Source: JACKBC01 sp041391125 (GTDB lineage: Bacteria > Chloroflexota > Anaerolineae > Caldilineales > Caldilineaceae). From it: a stretch of 64,000 bases of DNA. The DNA lies in NCBI GenBank assembly GCA_041391125.1, contig JAWKON010000002.1, forward strand, positions 220,553 through 284,552, in the 5' to 3' direction. Positions 24,768 through 34,057 of the stretch are shown here, one piece after another. The translations under genes were made by a program, and so were the position numbers. Every line of letters starts with the position of its first letter. Position 1 is the first letter of the stretch. Under the pieces are notes generated by a model, which worked only from the letters and a program-made list of their open reading frames with translations, was not told the origin of the DNA and ran no database searches.

Positions 24768-24871
24768 TTTCCTTTCCTTTCAAAGGACATTACTTTGCTA
24801 AAATGGAACTCAGCTCATCTTACAACCATTCATATCAGAGAACAATTCATGCCCTTTCTGTGGCCCAATGG

Positions 24872-24877
24872 TATAAT
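24872..24877 (+). promoter_or_regulatory. -10 box (TATAAT) placing the start codon at the transcript start
   Basis: A perfect TATAAT ends 6 bp before the ATG at 24884, so transcription would begin at or within a base or two of the A of ATG. That implies a leaderless mRNA for the YigZ gene. No Shine-Dalgarno sequence fits in the gap. The -35 region is weak. Confidence 0.6.
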
Positions 24878-24883
24878 CGCCCC

Positions 24884-25504
24884 ATGCAAGCATCGACGCG
24901 CTATCAAATTCCGGCGGATATGCACCGCGTGGACGAAGAGATCAAGCGCAGCCGTTTCATCACAACCCTTGGGTATGCCCCCACAGTAGAGGATGCCCGC
25001 GCTTTTATCGCGCAGATCAGCGCCGAGTTTGCCGATGCATCGCACAACTGCTGGGCATATGTGGTGGGCGCGCCGGGCAGTACCGGCCAGGTGGGCATGA
25101 GCGACGCCGGTGAGCCGCACGGCACGGCCGGTCGCCCCATGTTGACCGTGTTGCTCCACGCCGGCGTGGGTGATATTTGCGCCGTGGTGACGCGCTATTT
25201 TGGCGGCACGCTGTTGGGCAAGGGGGGGCTGGTCAAGGCGTACAGTGGCGGCGTTCAGCTTGGCTTGGCCACACTGCCGCTGATCGAACATGTGCCGCGC
25301 GACACTTTAACCGTTGTCATCCCCTACACCGCCGTAACGCCCTTTCAGCGCCTGACGCCCGATCACGAGGTGGAAATTTTGGCGGAAGAGTTTGCCGTGG
25401 ACGTTACGGTTGTGCTCAAGCTGCCCAGCGAACGCACGCCCCAATTTGTGGCTGAACTCATGGAGTTGACCAATGGCGCAGCGCTTATTGATGTTCAGAG
25501 GTGA
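24884..25504 (+). CDS. YigZ/IMPACT family protein (UPF0029)
   Basis: 206-residue protein of the YigZ-IMPACT family, which is linked to translation-related regulation without a settled reaction. The N-terminal domain contains EIKRSRFITTLGYAPTVEDA, ASHNCWAYVVG, DAGEPHGTAGRPMLTVL, ICAVVTRYFGGTLLGKGGLV and KAYSGGVQLGL, all hallmarks. A C-terminal DUF1949-like half follows. The ATG at 24884 is preferred because the family starts here and a TATAAT lies directly upstream; an in-frame ATG at 24803 would put the promoter inside the gene. Confidence 0.92.
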   Translation: MQASTRYQIPADMHRVDEEIKRSRFITTLGYAPTVEDARAFIAQISAEFADASHNCWAYVVGAPGSTGQVGMSDAGEPHGTAGRPMLTVLLHAGVGDICAVVTRYFGGTLLGKGGLVKAYSGGVQLGLATLPLIEHVPRDTLTVVIPYTAVTPFQRLTPDHEVEILAEEFAVDVTVVLKLPSERTPQFVAELMELTNGAALIDVQR

Positions 25505-25514
25505 ATATTGTGGT

Positions 25515-25580
25515 ATAGCCACAAAAACACAAAAGTCACAAAATTGCTTGCTTCTGTGACTTTTGTGTTTTTGTGGCTAT
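25515..25580. terminator. 26-bp perfect hairpin after the YigZ gene
   Basis: ATAGCCACAAAAACACAAAA plus GTCACA (25515-25540) pairs exactly with 25555-25580 across a 14-nt loop, followed by TTTT. It probably ends the YigZ transcript. A related, less perfect hairpin with the same words lies at 62232-62328. Confidence 0.75.
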
Positions 25581-25628
25581 TTTCAGCATAAGAGTCAGTA
25601 GTCGAGCAAACATATATTGTCTGCAAGC

Positions 25629-25661
25629 AGAAACTGAGTTTTTGCCAAAAACTCAGTTTCT
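25629..25661. repeat. Perfect 15-bp hairpin with a GCC loop
   Basis: AGAAACTGAGTTTTT, loop GCC (25644-25646), and its exact complement. Same architecture as 9651-9687 and nearly the same sequence as 57881-57915. Confidence 0.85.
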
Positions 25662-25713
25662 TGTCAACAAAAGAACATTGCCGCACTACTAGATTCAAAT
25701 AAGGAGATGCGCG

Positions 25714-26594
25714 GTGGTTCCCATCCAAACCGAAACATTGCCGGTTGAAACAACCAAAAACTCGACGAACTGCGTATGCTGCTGCGCCAAATGGGCTCGG
25801 CTTTGATCGCCTATTCGGGCGGCGTGGACAGCGCTGGTCATGGTGGTGGCGCACCAGGAATTGGGCCAGAACGCGCTGGCCTGTATTGGCGTATCGCCCA
25901 GCTATCCGCGCCGCGAAATGCGCGCCGCCACGGAGTTGGCCGAACAGTTGCAGATCCCGTACCGATTGGTCGATACGGCAGAATATCTGGACGAAGAGTC
26001 GCGGCCAATCCCACCAATCGCTGCTATTTTTGCAAATCGGAATTACACACCCATTTGGCGCGCATTGCCCAAAGCGAAGGGTGGGATGTGGTCTTGGATG
26101 GCACCAATGCCAGCGATTTGGGCGACCATCGCCCCGGCATTGCGGCGGCCCGCGAGCGCCATGTGCGTTCTCCGCTGGTGGAAGCCGCCATCACCAAGCC
26201 GGAAGTGCGCCAGATCGCGCACGCGCTGGGGATGCCCGTGTGGGACAAACCGGCCATGGCCTGCCTTTCGTCGCGTGCCCCACGGCACGCCGATTACGCC
26301 GCAGCTTTTGCGCCAGATCGAAGAGGCGGAAGATGTGCTGGCAGCGCTGGGCTTCAGCCAATTCCGCGTGCGTCACCACGGTGAACTGGCCCGCATTGAG
26401 CTGCCGCCCGCGGATTTACCGCGCGCCGTGGCCCACCATGCCCAGATCGCCGCTGAGATTCGCCAAACTGGCTATCGCTTTGTAACCTCGATCTGGCCGG
26501 ATTTCGCACCGGCGGCAATGGCGCAACCGAAGCTATGAGCGGCAGCGTCATCGTGCCGCTGGCCGAAGTGCTGGTGGGAACGCGGCCCGCATGA
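25714..26594 (+). CDS. larE: Pyridinium-3,5-biscarboxylate sulfur transferase LarE (frameshifted)
   Basis: PP-loop ATP-dependent sacrificial sulfur transferase for the nickel pincer nucleotide cofactor. A GTG at 25714 follows AAGGAGAT. Frames join as KKLDELRMLLRQMGSALIAY then SGGVDSALVM (PP-loop), GVSPSYPRREMRAATELAEQ, YLDEESR, NPTNRCYFCKSELHTHL (CYFCK includes the sulfur-donor or cluster cysteine), VLDGTNASDLGDHRPGI, PVWDKPAMACLSSRAPHGTP and QFRVRHHGELARIEL, ending at TGA 26592-26594. Three indels interrupt it (near 25770, 25835 and 26010). The stop overlaps the larC start as ATGA, indicating coupling. Confidence 0.92.
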
Positions 26595-27863
26595 TCGCCT
26601 ATTTGGACCTGCCTTCGGGCATTTCGGGCGATATGTTTTTGGGCTGCCTGGTGGATGCCGGCTGGCCCATTGAGGCGCTGCACGCGGTGATCCGCAGCCT
26701 GGGCTTGCCGGAAGACAAGTGGCAAGTGCAGGCCGAAAAGGTGATGCGCGGCGCTGTCCGCCACGCTGGTGCATGTGGACGTGGCCACCGATGACGCCCA
26801 TCGTCACCTGCACGACATCCGGCAAATCATTGATGCCGCCGATCTGCAACCCGCGGTGAAAGCGCGGGCGGTGGCCGTCTTTAAACGACTGGCCGCGGCC
26901 GAAGCGGCCATCCACGGCGTGGCGGTGGAGGAGATTCACTTTCACGAAGTGGGCGCGCTGGATGCCATCATTGACGTGGTGGGCGTGGTCAGCGGACTGG
27001 CCGCATTGGGCGTGGAGCAGCTTTATGCATCGGGGCTGCCGTTGGGCGAAGGGTGGACGCGTTCGGCGCACGGACGCATTCCGCTGCCGGCCCCGGCCAC
27101 ACTGGCGCTGCTGGCCGCCGTCCAGGCGCCCAATCGGCCGGCGCCCGGCCCCGGCGAATTAGTGACGCCCACCGGCGCCGCGCTGCTGGCCGAGCTGGCG
27201 ATTTTTCAGCAGCCGCCCATGCGGTTGCAAAAAATCGGCTATGGCGCGGGCCAAAAGGAATTTGAATGGCCGAATGTGGCGCGGCTGTGGTTGGCTAGCT
27301 CAGCGAGCGCGAATTTTTTACCCCCTCCTAGCCTCCCCCTTGAGGGGGAGGGACCGTTTATTCGTGGAGATGGGGTTAGCGTTCTGCCATCTCAAGGGGG
27401 GAGCGGAGAGGGACCAAAGGCCAACTTTGTGCAGTTGGAAACCAATATCGACGACATGAGCCCCGAGCTGTATGGCGCAGTGCGCGCCAGCCTGTTTGCC
27501 GCCGGGGTGCTGGACGTATGGACTACGCCGATCCAGATGAAAAAAGAGCGGCCCGGCCTGCTGCTTTCCGTGTTGGCGCCGGCGGAGATGGAAGAACGGA
27601 TCGCCACGCTCATGTTGCGCGAAACCACGTCGTTGGGCGTGCGCATCCATCCCGTTTACCGCTACGAAGCGCAGCGCGAGATGCGTACGGCGCAGACGCC
27701 ATACGGCCCGGTGCGCGTCAAGCTCAAATGGGTGAATGGTGAATTGGAGGGCGTCAAGGCCGAATATGAAGATTGCCGGGCGCTGGCTGAGGCCAACGGG
27801 TTGCCGGTGCGCAGGGTGTATGAGGCGGCGCAAGCTGCGGCGTATGGGGAGTTTTGCCGTTAA
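26591..27863 (+). CDS. larC: Nickel insertion protein LarC (frameshifted)
   Basis: Nickel-inserting cyclometallase for the nickel pincer nucleotide. Starts MIAYLDLPSGISGDMFLGCL; an indel near 26755 moves the reading into the long frame with LVHVDVATDDAHRHLHDIRQ, IHFHEVGALDAIIDVVGV, PGPGELVTPTGAALLAEL, LETNIDDMSPELYGAVRASL, TTPIQMKKERPGLLLSVLAP and REMRTAQTPYGPVRVKLKWV. Around 27310-27420 a Pro/Gly-rich insert (LPPPSLPLEGEGPFIRG and following) is encoded by a CTTGAGGGGGAGG-type intergenic palindrome and replaces a normally short loop. No larB gene is present next to larE-larC. Confidence 0.92.
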
Positions 27864-27891
27864 ATGAAATGCGAGGCACATTGGAGGTCAG

Positions 27892-28563
27892 GTGAACCTC
27901 ATTCTAACAAGCGATTTCCCAGCCACCGCCAACGATGTCGTTGTCGAACATATTCGCAACCTGGGCGCGCGCCCACGCGTGGCTTGGATTCCCCCTTTTA
28001 CGGCACAAGGCCGGGCGCGATTCCGGGCCGCGCAGGATGTGTTCCAAGCGTTCGGTGTGGCGGATCTCGAATATTGTGACATTGACGCGGAGCCGAACGC
28101 GGGGCAGTTGGACCAGCTTGACCAATACGACGCCATCTATCTCACCGGTGGTGATCCGCTGGGATTTCGGCGCAATCTACACCGCTGTGGCCTGGCGGCG
28201 CGCATCCCGCAATACCTGGCGGCGGGCCGCTTGGTGATCGCGGCTAGCGGCGGCGCCATGCAGTTTACGCCGAACGTGTCGCTCTTTCGGCTCGTAAACA
28301 ATCCAGTTGCCGAAGTGCTCGTTACGCACGCTGAATATCAGGCGCTGGGGATCGTGGATTATGAACTGCTGCCGCACCTAAACAAGCTTGATACGGCGTT
28401 TCTCGAAAAAGTCCAACGTTACTCAGAAGGCATACAGCATGATATCGTGGCGCTGGCCGATGGCGCGGTGCTGATTCACGAAGCGGCCGGCGCGTATCGC
28501 TGCGTTGGCCAAGCGGTAAAGTTGCGGGGCGGTGCGCAAACGCCCGTTGCGAATGCTGCATAA
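27892..28563 (+). CDS. Peptidase S51 / dipeptidase E-like, class I glutamine amidotransferase-like fold
   Basis: Intact 223-residue protein. The GTG at 27892 follows GGAGGTCAG. It begins MNLILTSDFPATANDVVVEH, with ARPRVAWIPPFTAQG, YDAIYLTGGDPLGFRRNL (about 80-97) and RLVIAASGGAMQFTPNVSLF, where the S of ASGGA occupies the nucleophile-elbow position of S51 peptidases (usually GxSAGA). DYELLPHLNKLD supplies the later His. Members cleave Asp-X dipeptides or cyanophycin; the substrate here is unknown, and the altered elbow makes activity less certain. It follows larC by 28 bp and may be in its operon. Confidence 0.8.
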   Translation: MNLILTSDFPATANDVVVEHIRNLGARPRVAWIPPFTAQGRARFRAAQDVFQAFGVADLEYCDIDAEPNAGQLDQLDQYDAIYLTGGDPLGFRRNLHRCGLAARIPQYLAAGRLVIAASGGAMQFTPNVSLFRLVNNPVAEVLVTHAEYQALGIVDYELLPHLNKLDTAFLEKVQRYSEGIQHDIVALADGAVLIHEAAGAYRCVGQAVKLRGGAQTPVANAA

Positions 28564-28599
28564 ACTAAACTGCCCCGACCTGTATATGTATCAGCGGTT

Positions 28600-31465
28600 T
28601 TACTGCCCCATGCGGATGGTCACAAATTCCAGCGCGATCCAGCCGCTGTCTTCGGCATCCAATCCCTCGGGTACGCCAATGCGCACCCACTTGCCGTCTT
28701 CGCTAAATTCTAAAATCGCATAGCTGGTGCGGTTGCGCACATAGCCGATGGTGAAGCCATCATCATTGGGTTGCGCACGCCATAACGCAGCAGCGCCCCC
28801 TATTGCTGATCACCGCCACGCCAAAGACGCCAGCATCCTGCGGCAGTTGGCCAAATTCGCCTTCCAGCGACACAAAATTGGTGGAGGCCCAGCCGCTTTT
28901 TCACCCACGTCCAAATCGAACGCACCTTGCGACTTTGCTTTGCATCCGGGCTCCAATTCCAGCACGTCATAGGTGGCGCCCGGCGCAGCGTAACCGACGA
29001 CCGCTGGCGCGGCGGGAGGGTTCAACGCGAACGCAAGCCCCGAGCGCCGTCGGTGGTGACGGTGGCCGAACCGATAGCGACGCCGGTGGTCGGCGCGGTC
29101 TCAGTGGGGGGGCAGCATCCGTTTCTGCCGTGGCTACGGCTGGGTCAGGGAGCCTGCGGCGCGGCAGGTCAGTGGGTGCCAGCGGCAGACGCCCCGGTAG
29201 TGGTATCCGAGAGCGACTCGGTGGCGGTTACATTGGCGGTTGAGGCAACTGCGGGAGCCGCTACCCGGTGTCAGCAATATCGGCCACGATCGACGGCGGC
29301 TCTGTGTGTTGGTCAGCGGGGCGGTATCGGTCACCGGGGCTGGCGCAGCCACTGCGTTGGTATTGGCGGGCGCCGGCGGAACCCGGCGGCGTCGGGTTGC
29401 GGATTTTGCGTCGTTTCGGCCGCCGGCGCAGGCGCAGCAGTTTCGTGCAGATCGCCATCCAGATAGGCAATCGCGGCCTCCAAAACTGAGTCGCCATCGC
29501 TCAACAGCGTCTCCTCATTAACCGGCACGCACTGTGGGGGCCACGCCTTTGCCCTCAATGTGGATCTGGCCATTCATATCCACCGAGCGCCCGGCCGTAT
29601 ATTGGAAGCGCTCGTTCTCCGGCATGATGAACATCGATGCTGCCGCCCAAACCAGCGGTGGGATGTTGGCCCACAATGGCCGCCCGGTTGCCCACGGTCA
29701 AATCGTAGCTAAAAAATTCGCAGGCGCTGTTGCAATCCGGCCCAATCCAGCACGGCCAGCTTGCCGCCATAGCGCAAGTCCTCGGGCGGCAGATAGTAGC
29801 GGTCCGTGGTGCGCGGGTCAAAGAAAAAGTCGTCAGTTTTTCATTGTAATAATAAGCGTTGCCCAGCTCGTGCGTTTCGCTGTAAAAATAGGCCGCCATC
29901 TGATCGGCCAAAAAGCTGCGCTACCGCCCGTATTCTGGCGCATGTCGATTATGAGGCCGGGCGTGTTTTCGACTTTGAGAGCGACTGGATCAGCCGCTCC
30001 CAAAGCTGGATGGTCAGCAGTTCATTGTCAGAAAATTTGAAAATCTGCACATAGCCATAGCCGCTTTCCAGCAGCCGATATTCCAGCGGCAGCTCAAAAC
30101 CAGTGGGTTGCCGTGCAGGGCGGAAAAGCGGAAGCTGGCCTGTTCAGACACGGCGGTCAGCACCGCGCGCTGCGGGGTGTGTCCGCAGGCTGGCCGGGGT
30201 TGCAGGTGACCGCCCGCTTGGCCCCAATCGGGCGAACGCACCAGATAGCGCAACTGCTGCAAGCGCATGACGTGCTCGGTGCTGAAGAGGCCGACCAGGG
30301 CTGCACTTCGCCAATGGCGGTGCGGATCTCCTTGTCGTCGATGGCCCAGATTTCAGCCCAGTGGATGTAACGAGCGGCCGGGCCATCCTCCAGCAGGAAA
30401 TTGACAATGGCGCGGCCATCGTCAGTTTCGCCGGATAAGCCAGGCCGATGCCGCCGGTGGCGGCGCGGAACTCGTCGACCAGGAAAGGTCCGCTGACGTG
30501 GCCATCGGGGATGGAGACGGCAAAATCGTGCAGCGCCTGGCGGTAAAGGCGTTTGTCGTTTTGGGCGGCGGCCTGCGCAAAGCGGGGGCGAAACTCGGCC
30601 ACGCGGGCGTCCCAATCGATATGTTTATAGTCGGTAAAGGCGTACTCTTTGCGCAGCTTGGCGATCATGGCGTCGAAGGCGTCGGTGTACAGCTGCGAAA
30701 AATCATCGGTAGTCGCGCTCTTGGGCTCGACCAGATCGATGGCGGCATGGCGTGCGGTCAAAGAAAATAAAGGCACATCCATGTTGACCACGGTGTAGCC
30801 CTGCGGCAGGCGCACAATCGGGTCGTCCGGGGTGAATAGCAGCCGTCGGCCAAAACCGCTGGAAGCCTTGCTGATCATCCGGCGCATAGACCAAATACTG
30901 GCCCGCTACAATTTCGCGCTTGGTCTCAATATCGGTGCTGGCGCGGGTGGAGGCATAGGCCGTGGACCAGCCGCCGCAAGAAGATGCGCGGCGCTCCAGA
31001 AACGGGTCGCCAAAAGTGTTGGTCAATAGGCCCACGGCGAGATCTATGGCGCGGTGTCGGTTGCGCCATTCTGGTCCACATCGCCTGGCGCGCCTGCGGC
31101 TCAATGGGCAGCGCAATCGAATATGAAGCGAAGGGAAGTGTAAAAATCGGGCGATCTGCCCCAGCGTCTGCGTTCGACCGGAAAAACGCTCTCGTTGCGG
31201 TCCACAAAACCGAGCTGATCCTCGAGTATCACCATGGGGCGGCCACGCCTTCCGGTAAAAAAGACGTTGCTGTAGCTGACTGGCCGATCTGGACGGGCCC
31301 GCCTTCGTCGTGGATGATGACGGCGGCGGGCAGGTCAGCATTGGGCGCGCTGTTATCCTGCGCCCACACGGCGGCAACTGGCGTCCCCAATGTATGGCGA
31401 AAAACCTTTAGTGAAATCCACCCACACTTCTGGCTATACCCCAATCCCTGTGTGATGAAATCCAT
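28600..31465 (-). CDS. Secreted S41 family peptidase with C-terminal SH3-like tail (many frameshifts)
   Basis: Large extracytoplasmic protease reconstructed from several frames. Near the N terminus VAAVWAQDNSAPNADLPAAV resembles a signal-peptide end. Then come AAPMVILEDQ-like and FVDRNESVFPVE, GWSTAYASTRASTDIETKRE, GGQYLVYAPDDQQGFP, LLFTPDDPIVRLPQGYTVVN, TDAFDAMIAKLRKEYAFTDY, and SIPDGHVSG (S41 core). The catalytic Ser region NSACEFFSYDLTVGNRAAIV is followed by GQHPTAGLGGSIDV and GKGVAPTVRVPVNEETLLSD. A Pro/Thr-rich linker leads to a C-terminal module (DGFTIGYVRNRTSYAILEFS, GKWVRIGVPEGLD, GWIALEFVTIRMGQ). Perhaps ten indels are needed. Start position uncertain. Confidence 0.75.
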
Positions 31466-31539
31466 CCCTTTGCGTCTTTGCGTCTTTGCGTGAGCCAATT
31501 ACTTTCACTATGCTGTTGGCCCGGACACTTTGCCCATCG

Positions 31540-32499
31540 TCAGCTCATGCAATCCCCTTGTAGCCTCGTCAATCCGCGCATGACCGCCAGAGCCATCACT
31601 GCCCGCCCTGCCAGCGGCTGCACGCCAAATGTGATGCACTCCAGAAAATGACCGGCCTGGAGCGTAAAGCGGTCCGGCTGGTCAAAGAACATCAGGTTCC
31701 AACTCTCCTCGCCGGCCAGCCGGTAGCACAGGCCGTGGGGGACGTTGTAGTCCACCACCGCCTCACCCTCTGTGCCATAAATGCGCACCTTGGCTTCGGA
31801 AACGGGCGTCACCCAGCTACAGTTGAGCGTCCCAATGACGCCGCTCGCTTTTGAGCAGCAGCGACGCGCTGTCCTCCACTTGAATGGGCAGCGTGGTGGA
31901 GACGGCGGCGGCCGCAGTGCGCCGCTGCCGGCCGGGGCGGAAAATGTCGATGCTGTGGACCAGCGTGTCGATCAGAATGCCGCCGCCGGCAATGTCGCGC
32001 TCGGTAAACCAGGAGTGACCGGCGCGGGCAAAACGAAAGCCAAAGCGATTTTCGATCTGCACAAGTCGACCCAAGCGCCCCGATTTGAGCAGATCCTGCG
32101 CTTGCACAATGGGCTGGTGAAAGCGGTGGCAAAAGGCAAATTGCAGCGAGAAGCAGCCGCTTTGCGACATGGCATCCACCAGGGCCTGCGCCTCGGCCAG
32201 CGTGCCGCCAGCGGCTTTCACACAGCACGTGGATGCCGCGCGGCCGCCGCTTGCGCCACGGGCAGGTGCAGATTGGGCGGCGTACAGATGCTGACGGCGT
32301 CCGGCTGCACTTCGTCCAGCATCTGCACATAATCGGCAAAGGCCAGACAACCCGCCTCCGCGGCCTTCTCCTGGGCCGCCAATAGTTGCACATCCGCAAT
32401 GCCCACCACCTGGCAGAGTGACTCCCAGGCGCCATACGCCCGGAGATGCGTCCCGCCGATACCACCTGCGCCGATAATGGCTACTCGAATTGGGGTCAT
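31540..32499 (-). CDS. Gfo/Idh/MocA family oxidoreductase (frameshifted)
   Basis: NAD(P)-dependent dehydrogenase, probably on a sugar or inositol-type substrate. Three frames join: VAIIGAGGIGGTHLRAYGAW (Rossmann motif) with DAVSICTPPNLHLPVAQAAA; then GTLAEAQALVDAMSQSGC, FCHRFHQPIVQAQDLLKSGR, NRFGFRFARAGHSWFTERDI and AGGGILIDTLVHSIDIFR (the EKP-equivalent Lys region lies at the first junction); and finally TPVSEAKVRIYGTEGEAVVD to GLTRLQGDCMS. Total about 320 residues, normal for the family. It is isolated from sugar-catabolism genes, so the substrate is open. Confidence 0.87.
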
Positions 32500-32524
32500 A
32501 AGTTGGGGTCTCGCAATGGTTTTA

Positions 32525-32627
32525 TTGCTGTCGTGCTTGTTGCTGAATTGCTTATTGCTGTATTGCTTATTGTGTATTGCTTATTGCTGTATTGCTGTAA
32601 CGGTAACCGGTGAAGCAATACAGCAGT
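32525..32627. repeat. TATTGCTG-type hairpin, copy 3
   Basis: Many imperfect copies of ATTGCTGTATTGCTTATTGC face GAAGCAATACAGCAGTAAGC. It lies upstream of the oxidoreductase and downstream of the DUF123 gene. Confidence 0.8.
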
Positions 32628-32678
32628 AAGCAACCATCTCTAATCGGTGAGGCTTATGCGTGCAGTCTCAAATATATC

Positions 32679-33092
32679 TTACAGCAAATTGAGAAGCTGG
32701 TCTATTTGGGGCAGGGATGAGCTATAGAAGAGGTGGCTGCGACAGGCGCGGTCCGAAGCGCCAAAGCCGGGCAGGGGGATGGAGAGGCTGTCGCTTTGGG
32801 CGAGCCGCTGCGCCCAGGTGTGCTCGCGGCGCACGGGGTCATGGCGGCAGAACACGCTCGCGCAGCGCGGCGTGCCGGCGCAGATAGTCGATGCCGGCTG
32901 CGGCCGCGCGCTGACCCGCTGATGCGCCACACGGGCGGCCACGCCACTGGCAATGCGCTGCCCACGTACAAATAAAAGCCCGGCTGCCAGCGCGAATTGG
33001 CCCAGCCGACCAACCTGGATCGTGCGATTTATTTCTGATTGGAGAATGAGAATGTAGCTGCCGGGGGCAGCGGTTGGTTTGTCCACCAACAT
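32679..33092 (-). CDS. DUF123 (GIY-YIG-related) protein, frameshifted
   Basis: About 138 residues. The family pattern is a GIY-YIG-like fold once annotated with endonuclease III. Here PGSYILILQSEI, QVGRLGQFALAAG with, in the next frame, FYLYVGSALP, then ARVAHQRVSA, IDYLRRHAALRE-type sequence, HTWAQRLAQSDSLSIPLPGF, GASDRACRSHLFY and QIDQLLNLL match it. The usual FGASDCxCxSHLF has Arg in place of the first Cys. At least two indels are needed. The ATG at 33092 is chosen because the conserved SYxLxL block begins 10 residues later. Confidence 0.72.
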   Translation of the reverse strand: MLVDKPTAAPGSYILILQSEINRTIQVGRLGQFALAAGLLFVRGQRIASGVAARVAHQRVSARPQPASTICAGTPRCASVFCRHDPVRREHTWAQRLAQSDSLSIPLPGFGASDRACRSHLFYSSSLPQIDQLLNLL

Positions 33093-33175
33093 GGGGTGGT
33101 CCTCAAATGCGCGCCCAGGGGGTCGCTTTGGGGGTGAGACGCATCTCTTGCAGGATGGTAACACGTTGCCCGTTA

Positions 33176-33253
33176 GGTAACTACTCAGCCGTCCCCTGAG
33201 CTTGTCGAAGCAGCCTTCAACAAGCTCAGGCCCCGAGCGGCTGAGTAGTTACC
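33176..33253. repeat. Hairpin with 15-bp arms and CCTGAGCTTGTCGAAG interior
   Basis: GGTAACTACTCAGCC and its exact complement enclose CCTGAGCTTGTCGAAG and an inverted AACAAGCTCAGG, giving a long stem between the toxin gene and DUF123. Confidence 0.8.
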
Positions 33254-33256
33254 CCG

Positions 33257-33522
33257 TTAGTTTATATTGGGCGGCAAATGTACAGACGAGGCGCCTTGAT
33301 CGACAATGGCCATGCGGATAATCTTCTCGTCGCGATCTTGTTCGATGACATATTGAATGCGGTAGCCAGGGACGTAAAATTCATACGCCCCCGGTCTGCC
33401 TTCGATGGGCGATGCCCAGCCAGGGTGTTTTCGGTGGCTATGATTTTGATCATACTGCGCAACATCCCGCTTTCCGGGCGTCGCATGACCGCAATCAGTT
33501 CGCGGCTAAGATGAATGCGCAT
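33257..33522 (-). CDS. RelE/ParE-like toxin (frameshifted)
   Basis: Small toxin of about 88 residues. The first frame reads MRIHLSRELIAVMRRPESGM to GHRPSKADRG; after an indel near 33390 the other frame gives YEFYVPGYRIQYVIEQDRDE and KIIRMAIVDQGASSVHLPPN, matching the beta-strand core of RelE/ParE toxins (R....YRI.Y.I......I.I..I). Stop at 33257-33259. Its start overlaps the end of the antitoxin gene by 17 bp, the usual toxin-antitoxin layout. RelE (mRNA cleavage) or ParE (gyrase) action cannot be decided. Confidence 0.72.
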
Positions 33523-33790
33523 GATCTAACGCATCCATTTCGGCTGCAATATCGGCATAGTCCACAAAGTCACCGGCACGCGCATGGCCTTGCCGTTGGC
33601 GATCCAGCTCGCGCTGTTCCAGCTCCTGCCGCGCCACCTGGCGTCCCACAGCGCCACCGATGCCAAAACCGCCCGGCCGGTTTTGCTGCGCTGGGCCAGG
33701 ACTCCGCGGGACGTTGGCCAATAGCGGCATGACGTTGGACTGATTGTTGGCCATCTCTGAAATGGGCACAATTTGAGGGACTGTTTGCAT
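33506..33790 (-). CDS. Phd/YefM-type antitoxin (frameshifted)
   Basis: Opens MQTVPQIVPISEMANNQSNV and MPLLANVP, then in a neighbouring frame VLAQRSK and LASVALWDA, the Phd/YefM pattern (VPIS.LR......L..L....V.LT..G.P.AVLVS...W). It returns to the first frame for QELEQRELDRQRQGHARAGD, FVDYADIAAEMDALDHAHSS. About 94 residues. The antitoxin precedes and overlaps the toxin gene and would repress the pair. Confidence 0.72.
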   Translation of the reverse strand: MQTVPQIVPISEMANNQSNVMPLLANVPRSPGPAQQNRPGGFGIGGAVGRQVARQELEQRELDRQRQGHARAGDFVDYADIAAEMDALDHAHSS

Positions 33791-33905
33791 GAGAATCTCC
33801 GTTAGACTTGGAAATAGATTGGAAACTGGTTTCCAAATCTAACATGAGGCAAGTCTATTGTCAAAACGGGTGCGGTGCCAGGGCGTTTGAGATTGCGGAC
33901 AGTAG

Positions 33906-34057
33906 TTATGCAGGCGGACACAAGGGTCGGCGTTGCGACAAACCCCTTTCCGCCGACCCTCATGTCCCTACGCCGCCGCCGACACCCGGTAGGGACATGA
34001 AGTCGAGCGGGAGCTGCTCCTCCTGCTGGAGGGACGCACATCCGCTCGACTTTGTGT
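33906..34057. repeat. Nested GGGACATGA / GTCGGCG palindromes
   Basis: GCGGACACAA with GGGTCGGCG on one side is answered by CGCCGACCC, TAGGGACATGA and TTGTGTCCGC on the other, and GTCGAGCGG by CCGCTCGAC, so several inverted repeats interlock. The final open frame of the CHAT-NACHT gene runs through this repeat. Confidence 0.65.
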
